This document shows, piece by piece, positions 8,323 through 13,441 of a stretch of DNA of 13,441 nt; the first letter of the stretch is position 1; each line of letters opens with the position of its first letter. The position numbers were made by a program, and so were the translations under genes. Location of the stretch: positions 1 to 13,441 of the forward strand of contig PJAB01001591.1 of assembly GCA_002887195.1 (NCBI GenBank), in the 5' to 3' direction. The stretch is from Chrysochromulina parva (taxonomy: Eukaryota; Haptophyta; Prymnesiales; Chrysochromulinaceae). Under the pieces are notes generated by a model. That model ran no database searches, was not told where the DNA came from, and worked only from the letters and a program-made list of their open reading frames with translations.

Positions 8323-8359
8323 ACCACTCGAGCCTTGGCACCACACTCGAGCCGTGGCA
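8323..8359. repeat. Imperfect 18-bp tandem duplication upstream of CFAP20-LRR start
   Basis: ACCACTCGAGCCTTGGCA (8323-8340) is followed at once by CCACACTCGAGCCGTGGCA (8341-8359). Both carry CTCGAG followed by GCC and TGGCA. The second copy ends 7 bp before the ATG at 8367, so the pair sits in the 5'UTR or core promoter. Confidence 0.6.
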
Positions 8360-8366
8360 TTCCAAA

Positions 8367-10733
8367 ATGCTCGCTCAACGCTTCCAGCCCACCTGCCGCC
8401 TGTTTGTATCTCGTGGCTCCTCACCGCTTCTGGACTGGCAGGTGAATGGCGAGGTTCGGCAACGGCCGGCTCCTGCGGGCCCCGGCTTTGTGCATGAGAT
8501 GGTCGAAGGCAGCCCGGCCACACGCATTCAGTTGCCCAGCAAGGGCTCCGCACCGCTGGGCCTGCGCCATCAACGGCTGGTCCTCGACGTATGGGGCGAT
8601 CCAATCTTGCCGTTCGCAGTGGAGGTGGTCGTGTGCGATGCCGGCGGAGTCACACGCACCGTGACGCTCTCACGAGACTGCATGGCGCCCGAGATGACCC
8701 ACGGCAGCCCGAAGGCGAAGCTGCCGCTCGCTCCGCCGGCTGGCGTCGTGCTGGTCGGTGCGGGCTGGCGCATCGTAGATTTGGATCTGGCTGATCTCAT
8801 CCCTCGAGCCTTTGATGGGGCCGTCTACAAGCAGCTGGACGGCATCGCGGTCGTGGGCGCGTGCATGCTGCGCACCATCGACGCCCGCGCCGAGTCGCCA
8901 CCCGTGTTCCTCGTTGCTGATCACGTGCCGCTCGTGCCGCACTACACAGCGCCGGGCCTGCCGAGGGTTGCCGCCGCCGTGTACGCGGCCGTCAAGGGCG
9001 AACAGGAGGACGCTGACTTTGGCGACAAAGCGTACGCCGAGACGACGCTCTCGTTCGCGTCGACGCCACGGTCGGGGAGCGCTCTCAGCTGGCAAGGAGC
9101 GGCGAAGAAGCTCGGCTCGAAGAAGCTGGCGGCGGCGATGCTCCGCCCGTCGAGCGGCCGGCGACACGGCGACCCGCGCACCCATTCGACGGGCGGCTTC
9201 GAGGACGTCCACCCTGCTCACTACCGTCGAGAGACGAGGCTGCCCGACGGCAAATTTGTGCCCGACACGGCGGCCGTGACGCGCTCAGGGGTCGCCGCGG
9301 CCCGGGAGCTGTGCATGCGGCTGCGGCGGGGCGATGCGCCGCCGACGGTCGACATGACTGGCGTCGTGATCGGCGAGGGCGGCACCAAGCTGCTCACGAG
9401 CGCGCTGGCCTCCAGGCTCGCCTTGAGTGTGCGCAGCCTCACGCTCGCGTTCAACAACCTCGGCGACCGCGGCGCCGCGCTGCTCGCGAGCAGCTTGCGC
9501 GCCAACTTCACCCTGACCGAGCTCGATCTGCAGGGGTGCGCCATCGGCACGGCCGGCGGCGTCGCGCTCGCAGGCGCCGTTGAGGTCGGCTGCCCGCGCC
9601 TGGGGACGCTCGTCCTCGCCCGGAACGCGATGGGCGCCGCCGGCGTGGCGGCGCTCGTGCGCGCGGCCGCCGTGCACACCGGCCTGACGCTGCTCGATCT
9701 CGAGCGCACGGGAGGGGCGATGGGGTTGCGCGCCCTCTTCCGGCAGGGTGACGAGGTGCGCTTCGAGGCACCCCCATCGCCCCCCCTTGCGCACCCGAGC
9801 GCTCGCGACGGCGCGGCGGCCGATCCGCTCAGGACGACGCTCGACTGGGGAGCGCGCGCGCGCATCGTGCACGTGCGTACCGGGCGCCCCGTGCCCCGCC
9901 TCGACGACGGGCCGGCACACGACGGCCAGCGCACGCGGCTTCTCGGGCTGCGAGAGGAGATCATCGGCCGAAGGGTTCACGTGCGCGTGGCGGGCCGAGC
10001 GGCCGTCATGGGCGCCTTTGTCAACGTGGCGACGAACGAGGCGCTCGAGGCGCTCCGCGAGACGCTGCTACGCCCCGTGCGCGCGCTGCGCACCCTTCGC
10101 CTGGGCGGCAACCCGTTTGGCGCCGCCGCCCGAGATGAGCTCAAACGGGTGCTCTCCGCCGGCCCGAACGGCGCCAAGGGCCTCGCTCTCCAATTCCAAG
10201 TCCATGACGGCTCTGCGATCGTGCCCGCGGCGGCGCCGCCGACCGTCGCGGGCGCGCCGGAGGCGGAGGTGGCGGCATCAGCCGCCGCGGCGCGGGCCGC
10301 GGCCGCGGCGCCGTCGGACACGGAGGAGGCGGTGGCCGAGCGCGAGGCGCGGCGCTTTCTTGCGGAGCAGCGGCGTAAGGTGGCGGCGGAGCGACGGCAG
10401 GAGCAGCAGCAGCGGCGCGAACGCCAGCAGACGATCGAGGCTCTCTTTCCCGAGATCGAGCTGCAGCGCGAGCAGCTGCAGCGCACCGGTACGTGGGCGC
10501 CGGAACCGTCGCTCATTGGTGAGGGCGACGCAGCCGACGACAACGAGGCCGAGCAGCCGGCGCAGGACGCGTGGACTGAGATGGACGCTTATCTCGATGA
10601 GTACCTCGAGGCGGATGCGGAGCCGCAGCCAAAGCTCGCTGGCAGCCTGCCCGATGGCCTCTCCAAGTCGTCCCTGCTCTTGGCGACGGCGTCGATGAGC
10701 AAGGCGAGGGTGTTCTCGTTCGCCGAGGATTAG
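8367..10733 (+). CDS. CFAP20-domain, leucine-rich-repeat and coiled-coil protein
   Basis: The 788-residue protein probably belongs to the flagellum or basal body. Residues about 5-185 match the CFAP20 (DUF667) domain found in CFAP20, WDR90/POC16 and CFAP20DC. The hallmarks, in order, are GSSPLLDW, LGLRHQRLVLDVW, PFAVEVVVCD, RTVTLSRD, then GWRIVDLDLADLIPRAF and YKQLDGIAVVGACMLRTID. The domain begins at the first residues, which supports the ATG at 8367 (A at -3). Ribonuclease-inhibitor-type LRRs cover about 325-450 (VRSLTLAFNNLGDRGAALLA, LTELDLQGCAIGTAGGVALA, LGTLVLARNAMGAAGVAALV). One more LRR, LRTLRLGGNPFGAAARDELK, comes after an insert of about 110 residues. An Ala-rich linker, a charged coiled coil (about 652-706) and an acidic tail follow. 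CFAP20 is an inner-junction protein of doublet microtubules, so microtubule binding is the inferred role of the N-terminal domain. Confidence 0.88.
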   Translation: MLAQRFQPTCRLFVSRGSSPLLDWQVNGEVRQRPAPAGPGFVHEMVEGSPATRIQLPSKGSAPLGLRHQRLVLDVWGDPILPFAVEVVVCDAGGVTRTVTLSRDCMAPEMTHGSPKAKLPLAPPAGVVLVGAGWRIVDLDLADLIPRAFDGAVYKQLDGIAVVGACMLRTIDARAESPPVFLVADHVPLVPHYTAPGLPRVAAAVYAAVKGEQEDADFGDKAYAETTLSFASTPRSGSALSWQGAAKKLGSKKLAAAMLRPSSGRRHGDPRTHSTGGFEDVHPAHYRRETRLPDGKFVPDTAAVTRSGVAAARELCMRLRRGDAPPTVDMTGVVIGEGGTKLLTSALASRLALSVRSLTLAFNNLGDRGAALLASSLRANFTLTELDLQGCAIGTAGGVALAGAVEVGCPRLGTLVLARNAMGAAGVAALVRAAAVHTGLTLLDLERTGGAMGLRALFRQGDEVRFEAPPSPPLAHPSARDGAAADPLRTTLDWGARARIVHVRTGRPVPRLDDGPAHDGQRTRLLGLREEIIGRRVHVRVAGRAAVMGAFVNVATNEALEALRETLLRPVRALRTLRLGGNPFGAAARDELKRVLSAGPNGAKGLALQFQVHDGSAIVPAAAPPTVAGAPEAEVAASAAAARAAAAAPSDTEEAVAEREARRFLAEQRRKVAAERRQEQQQRRERQQTIEALFPEIELQREQLQRTGTWAPEPSLIGEGDAADDNEAEQPAQDAWTEMDAYLDEYLEADAEPQPKLAGSLPDGLSKSSLLLATASMSKARVFSFAED

Positions 10734-10887
10734 AGTTACAGTCGTTCCGCGCGATAATGAAAATTGAGGGGACAGCGCGTGAAAAATCTGTATGCGAGGT
10801 GTTGCCCTTCACGCTTTGAGTTTGGTCGTGCGTGTGGTGCTGTTGTGAATGAAGAACGCCTGAGTCTGTTGCGCAGCCAGGGCCACA
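10734..10887. other. Short intergenic region before the C2orf81-like gene
   Basis: Only 154 bp separate the TAG stop from the next ATG. The second half is G/T-rich and runs into GTTGCGCAG at 10868-10876, 11 bp before the ATG. The same nine bases occur 3 bp before the ATG of the filamin-kelch gene. This could be a 5'UTR splice acceptor in both. No ORF is present. Confidence 0.5.
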
Positions 10888-12330
10888 ATGGCACCTAAGC
10901 CTAAGGAGCCGGAGCCGCCACCTCCGCCCCCTCCCGCGCCTCCGGCGACGTCATGGGAGGATGAGTGGGAGTCCGAGGAAGTCGTTTCCTCGATCGTGGA
11001 CGAGCTGGTCGTCGGTGCCGAGGAGGTGCTCGCGCAGAAGGCCCTCCGGGCTGCCGTGGCCCCTTTTACTGCGGACCGCATTTTTGCCAAGATGCGAGCG
11101 GCGATCGAGTGCAGGTTCGTCGACCACGACGCGGGCGAGCCTGAGTTGGCATCCGCGCCCAATTGGAAGGTGGGCGCGGAGCCTGTGCCCGCGCTCATCG
11201 ACGCATGGTCGCGAGGGGCCGTGCCCGCCAAGAAGCCGGCGCCCATGAGCCAGCCCGCCGGCGAGTCGCTCTCGAGCACGGATCCGCCGGGCTCGCCGCG
11301 TGCAAAGACGCCGGCCGGGAGCGTGCGCGGCGAGGCACGCGAGCGCGTGCCCGATTACCTGCCGCTGCCTGACCCCAAGGGCCCCGTCTTCATCGCCAAG
11401 CTGCCGCCGGGCACCGTGATCGTCAAGCCGGAGAAGAAGCCGCCGGTCGTGACGGCGACCGAGAAGCTGCGGCGGCGACTTGAGGCGGAGGCGCGCGAGG
11501 AGAGGGCGAAGCTCGCCCAGCTCGAGCTCGACCTCAAGGCGCGCCAGTTTGTCTACGCCGCGCCCTCGAACGTCATCGTGCTCGAGGAGATGCAGCCTGA
11601 CAAGCTCCCTGCCTTTCAGCAGCAGCCAAAGCTCGGCATCGCGGGCCAGCGCGGAGGGACAGCAGCGCCCTCGGCCGCGACGCCGTCCAAGGGCAAAAAG
11701 GGGGAGGCGCCTGCCAAAAAGGGGAGCAAGCTCGAGTTTGGAGGCAAGGCCACCTTCAAGCAGCTCGACTCTCTGCAGCCGCCGCTTCTCGAAAGTATGG
11801 ACGTTAGGGAGGGCGTGCTGCTCAAGCAGGGACCTGCCGGTCAAGAGGCGACCAAGGGCGGCGAGGCGCGCATCTTCGACGGCGAGCGCATGTCGAAGAC
11901 CGCCTTCGAGCAGGCGCTGAGCAACCCAGGGGGCTTCAAGCGCCGCGCCGCGCCTCCGAAAGAGGATCCAGCTGGCGGCGCCCCCGACCCGACGCTCGGG
12001 AATACTGGACCTCCGCCCACGACGGTGCCCACGCCCGACAGCCCAGGCAGCCAGGTGGTCGCAAGACGCCCACCGCACATGCCCAATTCGCCCGGTCCCG
12101 AGGAGAAGCACGGCACAAAGAACGCCCACACGCGCGAGCGCGGCGGGATGCCCATCAATGATCGGCTGCCACCGCCCGCGCTCGGCGCGACCACGGGGCA
12201 TGGGCAGGGCTTGCCCTACTGCGGCCAACAGCTGACCTCCTCGTCGGTCGGTGGCGTCCCGCGCTCGCTCACGGCGAGCGAGACACTCCGGGTGACCAAC
12301 GCCGAAGCGCTCCGCGGCTTAGTGGACTAG
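10888..12330 (+). CDS. C2orf81-like (DUF4639) protein
   Basis: The 480-residue product starts at an ATG in a near-ideal context (GCCACAATGG). A Pro-rich leader (PEPPPPPPPAPP) is followed at about 25-112 by a region resembling the conserved core of the metazoan C2orf81/DUF4639 family. The signs are an acidic W.DEWESEEVV start, IVDELV, PFT in AVAPFTADRIF, ECRFVDHDAGEPE, PNW, and a closing DAWSRGAVP. A second motif, MQPDKLPAF (about 235-243), recalls a DP..LP motif of that family. A basic, Glu-rich coiled-coil stretch lies at 190-218. The rest is Pro/Gly/Ser-rich and probably disordered. C2orf81 is poorly characterised, but its phylogenetic pattern and testis expression tie it to cilia. The match is from recalled family features, not a search. 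There is no signal peptide or membrane segment. Confidence 0.8.
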   Translation: MAPKPKEPEPPPPPPPAPPATSWEDEWESEEVVSSIVDELVVGAEEVLAQKALRAAVAPFTADRIFAKMRAAIECRFVDHDAGEPELASAPNWKVGAEPVPALIDAWSRGAVPAKKPAPMSQPAGESLSSTDPPGSPRAKTPAGSVRGEARERVPDYLPLPDPKGPVFIAKLPPGTVIVKPEKKPPVVTATEKLRRRLEAEAREERAKLAQLELDLKARQFVYAAPSNVIVLEEMQPDKLPAFQQQPKLGIAGQRGGTAAPSAATPSKGKKGEAPAKKGSKLEFGGKATFKQLDSLQPPLLESMDVREGVLLKQGPAGQEATKGGEARIFDGERMSKTAFEQALSNPGGFKRRAAPPKEDPAGGAPDPTLGNTGPPPTTVPTPDSPGSQVVARRPPHMPNSPGPEEKHGTKNAHTRERGGMPINDRLPPPALGATTGHGQGLPYCGQQLTSSSVGGVPRSLTASETLRVTNAEALRGLVD

Positions 12331-12468
12331 AGACGAGGCACTCAGCTCGTGAGTCGCGGCTCGGCCTGTCTCAGCGAGAGGGTCTATGCGGGGTGTGATC
12401 TGAGTGTCTATGGGTGTGATTGCATGCCGCTGCACTTACAACTTCACCACCATAAACTTATGCATAAA

Positions 12469-12497
12469 CTAAGCGATAGCCACACACCACCGCTTAG
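12469..12497. repeat. 7-bp inverted repeat in AT-rich intergenic DNA
   Basis: CTAAGCG (12469-12475) and CGCTTAG (12491-12497) are perfect complements with a 15-nt loop. They lie between the ends of convergent genes, so a 3'-end processing or termination role is possible but unproven. Confidence 0.35.
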
Positions 12498-12538
12498 ATA
12501 TAAAAATTAGACCCGCCATTGAGACCTGCGGTGCGCCG

Positions 12539-12721
12539 CTATCGGCAGAACATTCTCGGAGCTGCGTGGGGAGAGACGCGGAGCTCTCCGCCGCGCGCGA
12601 TAGACGCGAAGCCTTCGATGACATAAGCGAGTCGGCTGCTGAAAAGCCGATCGCCAAAGATGAGGCTCGTACCGACGGGGATCTGCATGCCCCGTGTGAT
12701 GATGTGCCATTCGGCGCAACT
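12539..12721 (-). other. Possible last exon or gene remnant (60 codons)
   Basis: Reading 12721 down to the TAG at 12541-12539 gives an uninterrupted 60-residue frame that includes SCAEWHIITRGM, IPVGTSLIFGDRLFSS and IARGGELRVSP. Third positions are mostly G or C although the surrounding DNA is AT-richer, as expected of coding sequence. There is no good ATG; an in-frame ATG at 12742 is cut off by a TAG at 12724-12722. It could be a second exon of the small gene at 13050-12772, joined through a 56-nt GTGAAG...GTAGAG intron (12775-12720) that keeps frame. It could also be a pseudogene fragment or chance. Confidence 0.25.
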
Positions 12722-12771
12722 CTACGCGAATGTCGCCCTCATCGAGAGCTCATACGTTCAAATCCTGATCT

Positions 12772-13050
12772 TCACTTTGCGCCTTTCTTCTTCGGTGCTG
12801 CAGCAGGCTCCGCTTTGCCCTTCGGTGGCGGCGCCTCGGGCTCCTTCTTTGGTGGGCCCTTGGGCCCCTTCTCGTCAGCGCCGCTCTTCTTCTTCGGCCC
12901 CGCCCCAGGCTTCTTATCGCCCGCGATAATGCTCGCGCACCTAGCGCCATTGTGCACAGAAGAGAGCGCGTGCACGGGTGACAGGACGAGGCCCGCGGCG
13001 GGCGCCACGAAGAGAGCGGCCAGGAAGAGCAACGCCGCGCGCGTCATCAT
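12772..13050 (-). CDS. Small secreted or organelle-targeted protein with Lys/Pro-rich tail
   Basis: This 92-residue protein belongs to no family I recognise. I chose the ATG at 13050 (MMTR; A at -3) because it puts a classic signal peptide at the N-terminus: MMTR, a hydrophobic core LLFLAALFV, then APAAG as a likely cleavage site near residue 20. An in-frame ATG at 13119 would bury that segment. Residues 21-45 are neutral and contain one Cys. From about 46 the chain is a low-complexity Lys/Pro/Gly/Ala tail (PKKKSG, KGPPKKEPEAPPPK, APKKKGAK). In algae with complex plastids a signal peptide can also lead to the plastid, but no typical transit peptide is obvious. It points away from the tandem plus-strand genes. 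It may have a further exon (12719-12539). Confidence 0.6.
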   Translation of the reverse strand: MMTRAALLFLAALFVAPAAGLVLSPVHALSSVHNGARCASIIAGDKKPGAGPKKKSGADEKGPKGPPKKEPEAPPPKGKAEPAAAPKKKGAK

Positions 13051-13343
13051 GATGAATCCGACTCGTGGACGACCCTTTCGAGCTTTGTTTACCGAAATCG
13101 GCACCATCTGCAAACGCACCCAGCCCCTCTTTTCTCATTGTGAATGGGGGCTCCCCCGCGGCGCCGGGCCGACTCCCCTGTGGGGAAAACGGGGAGGAGT
13201 GAAACGCACCATGTCCGCAATGATTTCGTCAAGAGATCTCCACGCCACCTCACAACGATCTAAATGTCAAACATAACTACAAAATTTAATATAAAAGTCA
13301 TCTGAACTACGGAAGGCTACACACCAGATCAACAGGCCAGATC
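13051..13343. other. Upstream region of the small signal-peptide gene
   Basis: These 293 bp lie between the right-edge gene end and the small minus-strand gene. The right part (about 13262-13310) is strongly AT-rich and may serve as the 3'UTR or terminator zone of the edge gene. The middle (about 13145-13195) is very G/C-rich with CCCC and GGGG runs able to fold. No ORF is supported. Confidence 0.45.
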
Positions 13344-13441
13344 TCACGACCTCTCGCCACCCCGCTCCCGTAGCCTCTTGGCGCGCTGACCCAACGGCTC
13401 CGTTTCCTCATCCGACTCCCATGATCCCCCCTGCCCCTCAC
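13344..13441 (-). CDS. C-terminal end of a gene entering from the right edge
   Basis: Reading leftward from the edge, the frame gives 31 residues and then a TGA at 13346-13344. It has an acidic stretch SWESDEETEP followed by a basic one, GQRAKRLRERGGERS. This charge pattern and the G/C-ending codons look coding, and the stop is followed at once by AT-rich DNA like a 3'UTR. The other two minus frames are also short here, so chance is possible. The family cannot be told. Confidence 0.4.
   Translation of the reverse strand, partial: EGQGGSWESDEETEPLGQRAKRLRERGGERS

Larger units (their letters stand above)
8010..8366. other. Intergenic region between TPR-like gene and CFAP20-LRR gene
   Basis: The 357 bp contain no supportable gene. 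They are visibly more A-rich than the flanking genes, for example CCCTTAAAACACACAAAAAG near 8160-8179. Three copies of GAATCTYSTCG-like sequence lie at 8083, 8101 and 8111, and an imperfect tandem duplication abuts the next start codon. It presumably holds the 3'UTR of one gene and the promoter and 5'UTR of the next. Confidence 0.6.
12331..12771. other. AT-richer gap between convergent genes
   Basis: This 441-bp region separates the ends of two convergent genes. It holds a GGGTGTGAT direct repeat (12391 and 12412), a TTATGCATAA palindrome (12458-12467) inside a CATAAACT duplication, and a 7-bp inverted repeat. The TATAAAAA at 12499-12506 is the most TATA-like stretch in the window. On the minus strand, 12721-12539 is a 60-codon frame with coding-like third positions (listed separately). 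No plus-strand gene is supported. Confidence 0.55.

Noticed and set aside
9221..9980. Two minus-strand frames of 230-247 codons inside the CFAP20-LRR gene
   Set aside because: They are shadows of the LRR coding region, rich in Arg/Ala/Ser with no recognisable domain.
10951..12228. Long antisense open frame (about 425 codons) opposite the C2orf81-like gene
   Set aside because: It is a composition shadow, Arg/Leu/Gly-rich without motifs. The sense frame has a good Kozak start and family-like motifs.
4830..12330. Possible reassigned TAG codon, because three genes end at TAG
   Set aside because: Protein similarity and low complexity end naturally at these stops, no conserved sequence continues after them, and other genes end at TGA.
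12499..12506. TATAAAAA as a promoter TATA box
   Set aside because: No supported plus-strand gene lies downstream; it sits in an AT-rich gap between convergent gene ends.
1..13441. Bacterial origin, suggested by the DegP-like protease and closely spaced same-strand genes
   Set aside because: Filamin, CFAP20 and C2orf81-like domains, a mitochondrial-type presequence, a likely intron and the lack of ribosome binding sites point to a eukaryotic nucleus.

Overview
The window is nuclear DNA of a flagellated unicellular eukaryote, most likely a GC-rich alga. A haptophyte or pelagophyte-like lineage is my guess; the sequence does not fix the taxon. The evidence is large GC-rich ORFs for typical eukaryotic multidomain proteins (filamin, kelch, LamG-like, CFAP20, C2orf81-like), good Kozak contexts, no Shine-Dalgarno operon structure, and a mitochondrial-type presequence on an HtrA protease. 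TAG and TGA both serve as stops, so the code looks standard. Coding genes are nearly intron-free, and the gaps between genes are about 150-620 bp.

Layout, left to right. (1) Minus strand, 1189 to the left edge: an HtrA/DegP-type serine protease with a full catalytic triad and one PDZ domain, 3' end outside the window. It probably contains a 78-nt in-frame intron (322-245) flanked by an 18-bp near-perfect direct repeat. (2) A 198-bp divergent promoter region, which also carries upstream ATGs and a candidate 5'UTR intron. (3) Plus strand, 1388-4210: a cytosolic two-filamin-repeat, kelch and LamG-like protein. (4) Plus, 4830-8009: a long, mostly disordered protein with RPxSA motifs, a 30-bp coding tandem repeat and TPR-like helices. 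(5) Plus, 8367-10733: a CFAP20-domain, leucine-rich-repeat and coiled-coil protein. (6) Plus, 10888-12330: a C2orf81/DUF4639-like protein. (7) An AT-richer gap, 12331-12771, holding a possible orphan exon on the minus strand. (8) Minus, 13050-12772: a small signal-peptide protein with a Lys/Pro-rich tail. (9) Minus, at the right edge: the last 31 codons of another probable gene.

The theme of the four co-oriented plus-strand genes is the flagellum/basal body. Two (CFAP20-LRR and C2orf81-like) belong to families linked to cilia. The other two have cytoskeletal architecture (filamin/kelch) or motifs often met in protist ciliary proteins (RPxSA). That clustering is inference. The HtrA protease would act separately, in mitochondrial protein quality control.
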